64,000 nucleotides of DNA from Lactarius indigo (taxonomy: Eukaryota > Basidiomycota > Agaricomycetes > Russulales > Russulaceae), in the NCBI GenBank assembly GCA_025766275.1, contig JAFKAC010000003.1, positions 1,984,001 to 2,048,000 on the forward strand, given 5' to 3'. Positions 1-11,060 of this stretch are shown here, piece by piece (position 1 is the first letter of the stretch; each line of letters starts with the position of its first letter). The position numbers and the translations under genes were made by a program. The notes beneath the pieces were generated by a model. The model worked only from the letters and a program-made list of their open reading frames with translations. It made no database searches and was not told the DNA's origin.

Positions 1-258
1 TACCTGCGATGAGACATGTGACGACGAGGCAGTGCGTCTAGCCTACGAGAGACGGCGTGGCATGGGTCATGGTCAACAATTAGACAACGGCGGTGGTAAA
101 CAAGTGCCTGAGAGGACGAATAAGTTATTCTACGGGGCAGAGGAAGAGGAAGAAGCCTCGGGCTCTAGTGGTTTGGTTTGGTGATGAGGAGATAGGGCGT
201 TTGTATGTCGTAATCGGGGGACCCCGAGAAATCACACGGGGTCCCGCGGGGAGGAGTT

Positions 259-264
259 TATAAA
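259..264 (+). promoter_or_regulatory. TATA box of the CSL gene
   Basis: A TATAAA hexamer lies 104 bp upstream of the ATG at 368. An in-frame ATG at 266 sits only 2 bp past the TATA box and so would fall before any transcript start; this is why 368 was preferred as the start codon. Confidence 0.5.
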
Positions 265-367
265 CGTGGACGTATGCTCTCACGCCGCACACGTGGGACC
301 CTGCTTTCTCCCACTCTCTAATCGTTCTTCCCACACACTTGACCCCGCCTACAGACCGCGGGAAATC

Positions 368-2890
368 ATGAGGACAGTCCATCCTCACCCTCTCGACACT
401 ATTCACCCTTCTCAGATGTCTACCTCTCCAACCGCAGAGGTTCAAACTCATCATCGTTCCCAACAACAATTGCGTGATTTGTCCCGCGAGCCTTCTCCTA
501 CCTCAAATATCGCACAACTCGTCGTAAAGGCAATTTCAGGTCCACAAACCGCGTCGTCTTCCCCTCAGAACGCGTCCCAGGCTTCGAACCCCCCTCATTC
601 TTCCCCCGGCACCCCTCAACCCACTACTAACGCCTCCATTTCCCCTATAAACTCTTCCCAACCTCCCGCACTTCCACCCGTTGATCCAAACCGTCTCCTT
701 CCAGTGTATCTTAACTGCCTCTAAAGATACTCCCCCAACTCACGGCCAACACGCGCCTTGGACTGTCCCCCCTCCAATGCCCCCTCCTCAGCAACTTCCT
801 TCCCCTTCTGCGTCTCGAACAGTAAGCCGCCGACTGTACTTGCGCTCATCGCGACGTTCCGCTGATGATCACGTGATTCTACTCGTCAACAGGCCAATGG
901 CAAACGCAAGCTCGACGATGGGGACGCCGACGATCCTCACCGCAAGATTCGTCGTGTCGTACGCGACCATATATCTCAAGATCCTTCGCGTGCCACGCCT
1001 ATGACTACTGTAGTGTGTATGCACGCCGCGGTCGCCCAAAAATCCTATGGCAGCGAGAAACGTTTTCTTTGTCCACCTCCTGTCGTACATATCGAAGGCC
1101 CTGTCTGGCATATGCGCCAACAGCAGATGTCTATGAGTGTGGTATCCGAGACAGGTGAACGCAGTTACGAGCAGAAAGCTCAACTGGATAACGAGATGTC
1201 CGCAAGCTTCAAGTTCCTACACGTTAATGGCACAGCCAAAGCCAAGAGTTTCTTACTCACTCTGGATATTGCGGAACCCCCACCTCATGTACCATCTTCT
1301 GATGGTGCTGACCCTCCTAATGGTCGTATCTGGGCGTCGTTTGACTCAGCGCCGGTCACTATCATATCAAAACCATCTAAAAAGACCGCAAAGACGCGCA
1401 ACATCTCTTCGTGTATCCTCGCTGGTGGCCCTGTGTCTCTTTTCAATCGCATCAATTCCCAGACTGTACGGACAAAGTACATGACTATAGATCACACACA
1501 ACTTTGTGCGAGCAACGTTTCCTGGTCGGCATTCAACGTTAATGTCGTCCGTCGATCGCAAGAAACACAATCCCTAGGTGAGTGCGACCTACTCCACTTC
1601 CTTTTGCGACGCCTTTCGTTCTATCCGTGTCTATGGGCATGGCATTGGGTTTTGATCATTTGACTTCGTAGTGCCTCAACCAGTTACTTACGGGTCCGAA
1701 ATTATTCTCATGGACACACATTCCGGCATTTCTACTGCGCCATTGATCATCCGCAAGGTTGACAAAGGTAAAATCGCCTCAGATGATGGCGGTCCCGTTA
1801 GCCAGATGCAGAAGATCGCGTTGCAGAGGATTAACCAGGACGGAACACGGCACTATCTTTCTGCAGCAGGCCCTATGCCAGGCACTGCGGGCACAATGTC
1901 ACCTGCTCCTGGTCAAGCAGGTTCACATCCTCTGATCTTCCAATCGCCACGGGTTCGAGAAGATGTGAAAGACGGCGTTCGTACCGTTACAGACGAAGTT
2001 GATGACTATCTCTGTTGGACTATTGTCGGGATCTGTAAGCTGCTCGTTTCATTCCCACTGTCGCTCTGAGGCTAATTTCACCTATAGCCAAATTTCAGTA
2101 CACTTTTTTTGACGCGCTTGGACCAAGCAATACCATCCCCGAGCTACCCGTCACCCCTTTCCCTACTCTGTTCACTGCCCCTGTCTATCGCCCTGCTAAC
2201 AATGCTCTCGAGCTGACTGTCTCAAATTTCTTTTATGAGAATCCAAAATCGCGGACACAAACACCCCTCGATGTGTACCTCGGTAGTATTGGCCCACTTC
2301 GCACGCGTATTTATCAGACCCCTCTCCCTGGCCCTCTCACGAATGTTTCACCGTTTGTCCAGCCATTAACACCACCTGTTGAAACCAGTGCATCAGGAGT
2401 AGTCGATGCCTCACCGCCTACTAATGGGACTTCGACTTCATCTCCCCAAATCCCCCCACGATACATATCCGCGGGCCCTTTACACACCATCGTTGTTGTC
2501 GAGATGCCTCCATTGGCGGACGTAATCAACGCGCTAAAGGAGGACACGCTCACACCGGCCACTGAGGGCGAAGACAGAACGGAGGGTGGAGGCAATACGT
2601 CCGAGTCGCGTGAGGCCGAAAGGGAATCGGGAATAACACCTGCAATCGTGCCACAGCAGCTGGCGGGGCGTAGTCTCCCACTTCTCTTCATACGGTCACT
2701 AGATGGGGTAGGTTACCACTCGGGGCGCACGATCGCATGCGAGAACGTGTTTGAAAACATGAGCCTGAACGTGATGAGCGGAGGACCAGGTGGCTCTCCT
2801 GGGGGGATTGACCAAGGCTGGTTGGCTGCTGCGCAGGCCGCTGCTGCCGTAGATGGTGGGCTGCACGGCTGGACTTTACGTGTCATGTAG
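368..2890 (+). CDS. CSL (CBF1/Su(H)/LAG-1) family transcription factor
   Basis: Sequence-specific DNA-binding factor of the CSL family, which fungi carry without the Notch pathway. Model: exons 368-703, 792-821 (30 nt), 893-1577, 1672-2034, 2088-2890, 738 aa. The first ~120 residues are Ser/Pro/Gln-rich and low complexity. The LAG1 DNA-binding region follows, with AQKSYGSEKRFLCPPP near residue 165. The beta-trefoil domain is marked by SLFNRINSQTVRTKYM and then YGSEIILMDTHSGIST. After the exon 4/5 junction the frame continues as SKFQYTFFDALGP, the TIG/IPT-like C-terminal domain. An acidic, low-complexity insert near residues 560-620 precedes a conserved tail with RTIACENVF. The family assignment is firm. 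Subclass (F1 or F2) and start codon are inferred; ATG 416 is an alternative start. Confidence 0.88.
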
Positions 2891-3288
2891 GCATCGGGTG
2901 ATCATCTGGTTTTTAGTCTTGTCTATCGATGATTGGTGATTACTGCGGCTTATGCTCAGCCCTGATTTCGGACACTTTCTGTACTTGTTGCTTGTGCAAT
3001 CTGTAGCGGCGGGTGTAACGTAGTATGTGGAGAATCGAAATCGTATTCGAGTGAAAGACCCGGTCCCGAGGAGTCGCGACGCGACCTGGGCACTCACGCA
3101 CCCGAGCCTATTCGCGGGTATCAGCCACTAGCACTGCAATTTTGGAACCCCAACGTTCTTTGCCCCCCTTCCTTGTCCGCGACTATAAAATCCACGTCTT
3201 TTGTCCCCAGTGAACAACTACCCCTTTCACCTCCCTTTCATCCCCCCCTCTACCTCCGCACCCCCAAATCGTGGTTATCTGTCCAATC
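2891..3288. other. Intergenic region with TATA box for the pyruvate kinase gene
   Basis: No coding signal was seen over these 398 bp. TATAAAA at 3184-3190 lies about 100 bp upstream of the pyruvate kinase ATG, and the leader between them is pyrimidine-rich (runs of CCCCC/CTTTC). That arrangement is typical of highly expressed fungal glycolytic promoters. Confidence 0.5.
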
Positions 3289-5598
3289 ATGACATCCTTC
3301 TTCCCTACGGACGCCATTCGTTCACGCCTCGAGTGGAATGCCACTCTTAACCCTGCAGCTGCCCCCCAGACCACGGAGGAAACCAAGCATCAACGCAAGG
3401 TGAGAATCGCCCTACACTTCGGTTGTGCATCATCTTATCTTGTTGCCAGACATCGATCATCGCGACCATCGGTGAGCCTCGGAACATACGATGCATGTCT
3501 GGTGTGGTTTCTCATTTATACTTGTACAGGTCCGAAGGTGAACACAGTAGAGAAGCTAGCCGAACTACAACGCGCCGGCGTTAATATTGGTGAGCATCGG
3601 CTAGGGTAACTGATCCACTGATCTGTTCAATGTACATCAGTGCGCATGAATTCTTTCGCATGGTGAATACGAATACCATCAGAGCGTGATCGACAACACC
3701 CGCAAGATGGTCGCATGTACGCTTATATGCAGTTCCAAATAGGTCGAGGTGTAAATCTATTTATTTTTTTTAGCTGATCCTTCAGGGCGTCCAGTCGCGA
3801 TCGCTCTCGACACAGTGGGTTTTTAGTTTTCTTCTTTCAATATAAACACGGCCTGACCCAGTTCCTAGAAAGGGCCCGAGATCCGTACTGGCCTTATGCG
3901 GAATGGCCAAGATGTAGGGTCATGTAACCTTGGACGTACACTGCGATGGCTAACTGGGCTACATAGATCCCCATCTCAGCTGGTCATGAGTTCTTGTCAC
4001 GACCGACGCAAAATACAAGGATATTTGTGATGATAAGTATCTATATGTCGACTACGTAAGTGGAAAACCGCTCAGTTTCATTGGAGTTGAGTGACACTTC
4101 TCCCCGAAAAGGCAAACATCACGAAAGTCACTGCTCCTGGGAAACTCATTTATGTTGACGACGGTGAGCGAGAGGCGGCGACACTTTATTATAGGGGCTA
4201 ATTACTGTCTTATACAGGCATATTATCTCTTCTCGTCCTCCTCCATTGATCACACCTCTGTGCGCGTCCGTGCGATCAATAACGGTACACTCTCCTCCCG
4301 AAAAGGGGTCAACCTCCCGAAGACACCTGTCGATCTGCCTGCGTTATCTGAAAAGGACAAACGCGACCTGCAGTTTGGCGTGAAAAACGGCGTTGACATG
4401 ATCTTCGCGTCTTTCATTCGTCGTGCGCAGGATGTTTCGTGACATACGCGAGGTCCTAGGTCCTGACGGAGCCAGCATCAAAATCATAGTCAAAATAGAA
4501 AATGAACAAGGGGTCGCTAACTTTGACGAAATTCTGAAAGAAACAGACGGCGTGATGGTCGCCCGTGGTGATCTAGGCATAGAAATTCCCGCGAGCCAAG
4601 TGTTCCTTGCCCAAAAGATGATGATAGCCAAGTGCAACATGGCCGGTAAGCCGGTATCGTAGCAACTCAAATGCTGGAGGTGCGTTGTCTCATTGCTGAA
4701 CAAAGACACGTTTTGATGGCCCTTCCTGCAGTCCATGACAGTACGTGATGACGGGTCCTGAAGTTGACCGTGCTCATGCGGCTTGCCCATAGTATAATCC
4801 TCGGCCTACGCGTGCCGAAGTAAGCGATGTCGCCAACGCTGTGCTCGATGGCGCCGATTGTGTCATGCTATCTGGGGAGACAGCGAAGGGTTCATACCCT
4901 ATCCAGTCCGGTAGGTGTTCTTCGACGATTGGTAATTCCTATGCTAAGTGTCTTCAGTACTTTTGATGGCGGAAACCTGCATGCTTGCCGAAGCTGCGAT
5001 TTGCTACCCGCCCCTATACGACGAGCTGCGCAACGTCACGGCTAGGCCAACGGAGACCGTCGAGACAGTAGCTTTTGCCGCCGTAGCTGCTGCGTCCGAG
5101 CAAGGCGCAAGTGCGATCCTAGTATTATCCACAAGTGGTAACACAGCTCGTCTTGTCTCAAAGTATCGTCCCAGCATGCCGATTATCACCGGTAGACATT
5201 CTGTTTGTTCACTGGTTGTTTTGTGGTTGACTGGCCTTGCAGTGACACGTAACGAGCAGACAGCCCGTCAGATACACCTTCACCGGGGAGTGTATCCTTT
5301 CTGGTACTCCGAGCCCAGAGGGATCACGAGCCAGCAGTGGCAAACTGATGTACGTGGAGCTGGCCGTATGGGGTTGTGATGAGATAAGAACAGGGCTGAT
5401 AATTTGTTCCAGGTGGACAATCGCATCCGATTTGGACTGCGCAGTGCGCTCGCCTTGAACCTGATCAGACCAGGCTCCACAATTATTGCTGTGCAAGGTT
5501 GGAAGGGTGGACTTGGACATACGAACACGCTTCGGATTTTATCCGTCCCGACTGACGCTGCTGACCTCGAAGCACAATCACTGAGCGGGGCAACATAA
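3289..5598 (+). pseudogene. PYK1: Pyruvate kinase, frame broken five times
   Basis: Pyruvate kinase makes pyruvate and ATP from phosphoenolpyruvate and ADP, the last glycolytic step, in the cytosol. The start MTSFFPTDAIRSRLEWN and the family blocks are all present in order: [82 protein letters not shown] and [11 protein letters not shown]. The C-terminal domain (4700-5598) is fully open across its exons. The upstream half changes frame by single bases at about 3651-3656 (+1), 3993-3995 (-1), 4236-4243 (+1), 4434-4437 (+1) and 4653-4656 (-1). The last break lies in the GKPVICATQ block, and no intron choice repairs any of them. Amino-acid conservation is otherwise excellent. This is therefore either a very recent pseudogene or a stretch of poor sequence in an intact gene; I cannot tell which. 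First exons: 3289-3399, 3450-3471 (22 nt), 3530-3589. Confidence 0.8.
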
Positions 5599-5771
5599 AG
5601 AATTAGAGTGAGGAGCGAGGAGTACATGTAGTAATATGACTTGGTAGCTTGACTCTTCGTGATGTGGTTGTACGTAATTTCTCACGGTGTTCGCGGTTGT
5701 GACGCGTGAAAAAAGAGCGCATATAGACACGACTGCTAATCACCTCCTCGTCCCTCGTAACCGAGACGTGC

Positions 5772-8246
5772 ATGTACTCCTCCAATTCACGTCAAAATGG
5801 GTTTCGTGACCTACCAAGGTCGCCCAACGGTCTCCCCATTTTCTCCTCTTCGATTCACGAGAAGAAGCTCAGACATGCGAAAGCCACGTCCTGGACCGTC
5901 TCCATTTTCCTTCCCATTCCTGGCCTCCGAGGTCGACATCTCCGTCTCGTCGTCCCCAACCTGTCTCTTCTACACCAATTCGCTTTCTCCCATTTCTCCC
6001 GTCGACGAGGCACACTCGTCCTGCTACTCGCTTGCGTGTCAATAGTATTCACCGTGTACGCTGTTGCTCGGCGGTTCGGAACAGAGGAGAAGCAGTGGCC
6101 GGCTCCCTTATTCACCGGAGAGCCTCCAACACTCGTTTTCGGGCGCGAAGACCTGCAGAAAATATGGCAGTGGGAGATTCAAAGCGGTCATTACCCCAGT
6201 AGTCGAGACAGTACGTTTTTTTTTTTTTGGCTTTGGCGTTCGCATTTTAGCGCTGGTGCTCATTTCCCCCTCCAGTCCCAAAAGCGATAGGCTTGACAGT
6301 ACCCCACTCAATCCCGCTTTACCTCCGCGAAAGGTTGCCAAAATTCCTTCACGATTCAGGCCTCCTGGTGCTGCTGTCAGTGAGACTGTAGGCCATGGTC
6401 CCAAACGCGTCTATTTAGATATTCAAGCTCGCCCACCTAATGTTGCATATCCTCCACGACCGATACCAGGCAGCGTTGCTGACCTAGATATTATCATGAA
6501 CTTTTGCGATTATTCCACCGCCAAGGTAGTCCCTACTTCTTACTACTCTGTGCTTCGTCACCATTTCTGAATCGCGTTTCCTACTATAGTTTGTCCGTGA
6601 CTGTCTAGAAGTCCTACGGATAGGTGGTGGCCTTGATAATGGCGCGCGGTTACGGCGGGGTAACGTGGATGATTGGCGGTATATCTACTTAGAAGACCAG
6701 CTAGTTGAGAAGCCTGTGATACCTGTCACAACTCAGGCCGCCTTCGACCCAATCATCCGACCTTCAGCCTCCATCGACCCTAATGCTGGTCTTCTTAAGA
6801 AGCCGCGAACTGAATGGGAGCTCCCTCTCCAGCTTCCTCCCCCCCTGGAACACCGCCCGTACCACACATTACCTTCTACATGTGATCCCGATAACCCTCG
6901 TCTATTCCACATGTTCTGGACCGGGCCGTTCACTGACAAGCCCTATCTCGCTCTCTCTTCCTTCCTATTCACACAGAATCTCAGATTGCACCTCCACGAA
7001 GACGAGTCCGACACCGTTGTGTGTCGCCCGCAGTTCTGGTTGTGGATAAATCCGGGTCCCGCTGCCGCCGTCCCGAATCCCAATGCCCTGCATGACATGT
7101 TCGAACAGCTCAAGTCCAACCCTTGGGCATCGCCTTTCCTCCATCCACGCTTTAAAGATGTGATCAAATTCAAAATGTGGAACACAACAGAGCAATTGGA
7201 TGGCGTCCCAGAGATCAAGGATGAATGGAGAGGGCTCAAGGATACGCTGTTCAATTCCGGTGGACACATCATCTCCGTTCATCATGACGATGACTCGGGT
7301 TCCGATTCAATGACCACATCGGGGGATTCCAGCACCTCTACTGTAAAGGGTAACGAAGACGAGATGCTCAAACGTTTGGGCTCAAAATCTGCGGATTCAT
7401 ACGACCGGTTGTCAGTCATCCTCTCTGACATGGCTCGCTTCGTTCTATGTCATCGTTTCGGCGGTGTGTACCTCGATGCGGATACCATCTTCTTACGTGA
7501 CTGGGAGGAGCTATGGGGGTGGAAAGGTGCTTTTGCCTACAGATGGTCTCGACTGGAAAAGTATAATACCGCGGTCTTACGCATGAACAAGGGTTCAGCA
7601 CTTGGGTCGTTCCTATTTAGGACCGCATTGAAAAATGGTCTGGATTTCCATCCGATGACGGTCTCGAAATACACCAAGGACGCCTACCTTGAAGGCCTTC
7701 TCCTTCGGTTACCCGACGCGCTCTTTGATTCTGCTTGGCTGAACACAGAATACTTCCAGCGTGACCGTCCTCCCCAGCCGTACTTTACCGAGTGAGCAGT
7801 CTCGTGTTCGCATTCTCTGCGTAATAGCCCTTATCATTATGGTTAGGTTTGCAGATTTCTTCGATACTCCCCCGCAGAATAGCGCCGCTCCGCAGGCACT
7901 TGGATTCGAGGGATTCTTCCGTGGCGCGTACTCGTATCACTTCCACAACTTTTGGTAAGCTACCTACTTCATATCCCTCCCACTTCCACTTACGGTTTAT
8001 AGGTGGAAACCATTTGACCCCACACGAAATTTCCCGGACCTTGGCCCGCAGTTTGCTGAGGGCGAACGAATTGCACGTCTCAACAACGAATCTTCGTTGA
8101 ATGCCACTCATACTGCCCAAGAAACAGCAGAGAAAGTAACCGAAGACAAGCGTGACTTGGACTGGGCGACTGTGCTCAAGCGTACATTTGAGGCATACAT
8201 TCGCGGGGAGCGGCCCAACATGTACGGTGAATGGCTTCAGTGGTGA
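5772..8246 (+). CDS. Type II membrane glycosyltransferase with DXD motif (GT32-like)
   Basis: Predicted Golgi sugar transferase. Model: exons 5772-6210, 6251-6525, 6590-7791, 7847-7954, 8003-8246, about 755 aa, open throughout. An Arg-rich cytosolic tail is followed by one membrane anchor (LVLLLACVSIVFTVYAVA, near residue 85), giving type II topology. The catalytic part has RVYLDIQARPP, LFHMFWTGPF and the DXD block GGVYLDADTIFLRDW, the nucleotide-sugar/metal site of the Gly_transf_sug (GT32) group. The acidic Ser/Thr-rich insert around 7290-7350 looks like a surface loop. Donor and acceptor sugars cannot be told from sequence. The first intron (6211-6250, 40 nt, T-rich) is the weak point: using the better acceptor at 6275 instead needs a one-base correction in the C run near 6303. 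The gene directly follows the frame-broken pyruvate kinase. Confidence 0.75.
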
Positions 8247-9086
8247 GGAGGCTCCGCGACTCGACAGGTAGTATCGCGTGGCCGCCTTGCGAATACGGAT
8301 CACGGGTGTGGACCTCCATTCTACTGGCTGCCATTCTCCTCTCGTATACCCGTTCAACTATAGTGTAAAGTACACGTGCTCGCATCTGACCGGTTTTCGA
8401 CGTACATCTAGACTACACAACCTTTACACCACATAATTTCGTGTTTATCACTCCATCTATAGTTCGCATCGTCCAATGCGGTGCACGGGTGCTGCGGGCG
8501 GGGACCATTGGCAACAATAAACTCATAAAATGAGGTTCTCATCACTATAGTCCTCTTGGTATAGACAGAAAGTAACGCAAGGTTTAACCCCCGACTAACT
8601 TCCATGCTGTGAATGCATGCTACTGTGCTACTCCATAACGATATCTGGAAGCAATTCGATTGATACCGTGGTGGGCACTGGCAGTAACGATGGGATGGCA
8701 GTTACGTATAAAATTCAAATGGGCCTGGACAAGCGGGGGTAGAAGACAAATATTTCTAAAGGGCCAATTTAAATAAAGCCAGGCTCGAGGGAGTTTTCTA
8801 GGCCGAAGTTCCGGCGCTGATGGCGCTGGTCAGTCAGCTATGGACGCGACGGATGATATCATTATATTGCACAAAAGGACTCAGTTCTCGGTTGTTTGTC
8901 TCAACCTCGTTCGAATTAGAAAGAAGGTGCTGTGGTAGGGACATGAAGCGCTCAATCGAATGATCATACCGAGCAAGTTATGGAGTACAAAGATGTCATG
9001 CAATCAAGCAGGGCAGTAGAACAGTCCATCTAACATTCGAATCTATCATACCAGACTGATTGATACCGTCCGTGGAGAGGATTAGT
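8247..9086. other. Gene-free stretch
   Basis: About 840 bp between the convergent glycosyltransferase and epimerase genes. Only short, compositionally unremarkable open frames occur on either strand. I found no spliceable family match, tRNA-like element or repeat. It probably holds the two 3' untranslated regions and spacer. Confidence 0.4.
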
Positions 9087-10155
9087 TTAACGTTTCGCAG
9101 GAACGCTTGCCTGAGCCGCATCAACGGCAGATCTGAGAGTCGCGATGACTTGCTCGGGTTCGTTCGCACCAAAGATAGCGGTACCGGCGACAATAACATT
9201 ACTTCCTGAGTAGGTTTGTCCGGTAGACTGTTTGCTAAGCGACTGTTGAGCTACAGTTAAAAATGAGACTTGCCTGCTTGGGCACACGCATCGATGGTTT
9301 TGGGACCCACGCCCCCATCCACTTCGATGTCTTTGTCAGGAAATCGTGCACGGAGCTCCGCGACCTTGGGTACGCAACGCTCGATAAACTTCTGTCCGCC
9401 ACGGCCTGGGAATGTTCCTGACCAAATTCCAATGACAGGTGAGAGAATTTACCAGGATACACTGTCATGACAATAAGCATGTCAGTGAGCTCTCCGACCT
9501 CGTCCGATATTGCGGTTGAAGGCGTGTCTGGGGAAATGGCTACGCCTGCTTTCATATTTCTCGCGTGGATTGAATGTATAAGGGAGACAGGATCCGCTGA
9601 AATGAAAACAGTAAACATATGGGACCCAAAACCGACATAGGGGGACCGACATGTAGCCTCGATGTGGAAGGAGTAAAGGGATCCCCCAGCATCTGCAATT
9701 TCATCCACCCACTGATAGAGGACATTCGTGGGTTTAAAGAAAAAAATATGTATTGCACACCTTCTCTGGTTGGGAAACCATCATATGGCAATCCATAAAA
9801 ATGCCAGGTACACCCTTAGACACACACGCAAGGACGGGAGCACCTAGAAAAAAGGGGTCAATGGAGGCTAGATGAATCGGATCGCGTGATATTACCAACG
9901 GTGATATTGGGGACAAAGTGACTGGGAGGTGATAATCAGACTATCCAAGAGGCAGTTTCACGAAGCATTTACCCATCCATGACATCTTCATGAACGAAAG
10001 CACTTAGCAAGAGCTATCTACCAGGTATATTCACCGCCAATTAACGCACCCATGTGTAGCCACTGAGCCCCGCCTTTTATCATACGCTTACACTCGGCAG
10101 CGAGCTGGCCAAAGTCAGAGGCGAGGACGGAAGGCGCGATAATAGTAGAAGGCAT
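9087..10155 (-). CDS. RPE1: Ribulose-phosphate 3-epimerase
   Basis: Interconverts D-ribulose 5-phosphate and D-xylulose 5-phosphate in the pentose phosphate pathway, in the cytosol. Eight exons read 10155-10050, 9985-9973, 9921-9896, 9843-9761, 9711-9651, 9596-9453, 9405-9274 and 9205-9087, giving 227 aa, the usual length. Family landmarks in order: [34 protein letters not shown] (metal/active-site Asp and His), [45 protein letters not shown] and [17 protein letters not shown], then [11 protein letters not shown]. Exon 2 is only 13 nt and carries the DVMDG block. The last intron (9273-9206) starts with GC (GCAAGT) rather than GT. TCACGTGA at 10220-10227 lies 65 bp upstream of the ATG. Confidence 0.92.
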
Positions 10156-10219
10156 GATGGAGAATAAAGAATTGAATTGAATCAATTGACAGGGCCGGGG
10201 AAACTCGATCAGTGATTTA

Positions 10220-10227
10220 TCACGTGA
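10220..10227 (+). promoter_or_regulatory. Palindromic TCACGTGA element upstream of RPE
   Basis: A perfect 8-bp palindrome centred on an E-box (CACGTG), 65 bp upstream of the epimerase start codon. bHLH proteins of the Cbf1/Tye7 type bind such sites in fungi; that it works here is inference. Confidence 0.4.
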
Positions 10228-10344
10228 CTCAGTAGCGGTCCAATGAACACATTTCGTTTGTTAATTAGGTAGACAAGTGTTCATCTAACAAGTTCTAATC
10301 ACTCATATCCTTGTTAACCTGAGGAGGCTTAGGCATCAGTACAA

Positions 10345-10889
10345 CTAGCCTTTGATAAGAAGTGTAGAGCGTACATGGGGGTTGAAGAAAAGACTGTTGG
10401 GTCCCCACGGGTAGGGCTTAACACGCCTGTTGAGGTAGTCGTACCCAGGTGCCTCGGGCAAATGACCGCCATTCTCCTTCTTGAGATGTTCTTGATGTTC
10501 AGCGTGTTCCGCCTCAACGTTGCGTACCCATGCGACGACAGCGAAGGCTGAAAATCAAAGTCAGGTCAAATACGTAACGACAACCGCACCACAACGTACT
10601 GCCAGGGACACAGACAAAAAGACTGTCAACTAGCAATTAGCTTGAAGATTGAAACACTCGAACATCACGAACCTGATCCTGCGCCAGAGGGCAGTGGTAC
10701 CTGTGGCCAGCTAGAGTCAATCGGACTTTCGACACGAGTGGGGACATGTTCGCTACCTGCGGCGTGGTGCTTAATAGCTTCACGCTTGGCAACCCACTCA
10801 GAAGAGGGTGCATCAACTACAATAGAGTAAAGTCGATTCTTCGGGACTGTGCGCGCGACCGTGCGCGAGCTGCGAGCGACGAAAGACAT
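10345..10889 (-). CDS. COX13: Cytochrome c oxidase subunit VIa
   Basis: Small nuclear-encoded subunit of respiratory complex IV in the mitochondrial inner membrane; it binds at the dimer interface and modulates activity. Exons 10889-10757, 10700-10673 (28 nt), 10622-10600 (23 nt) and 10547-10345 give 128 aa. The N-terminus (MSFVARSSRTVARTVPKNR) is basic and hydroxylated like a mitochondrial presequence. Conserved parts are EWVAKREAIKHHAAG, TALWRRISLFVCVPG running into the membrane helix FAVVAWVRNVEAEH, and the tail YDYLNRRVKPYPWG with SLFFNPHV. The two short middle exons encode the start of the single transmembrane helix. The start codon is 171 bp from that of divergent RPN2. Confidence 0.9.
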
Positions 10890-10975
10890 ATTGGAAAGAC
10901 AACGGGGAAAGCTTGTGACTGAGTGTCACGCAGAGATTTTGGGGACATGTGGATTACATAACAACTGATATACTT

Positions 10976-10983
10976 TCACGTGA
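10976..10983 (+). promoter_or_regulatory. TCACGTGA element in the COX6A-RPN2 divergent promoter
   Basis: The same palindromic octamer as upstream of RPE. It lies 87 bp from the COX6A start and 78 bp from the RPN2 start, so it is placed to serve either gene. Confidence 0.4.
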
Positions 10984-11060
10984 CTTATGGAGAAGGTGAC
11001 GCGTCTCGACGCGCGAACTGTCTCTTCTTCCGCTCACATTCAAGCTTCAACTACTCATAA

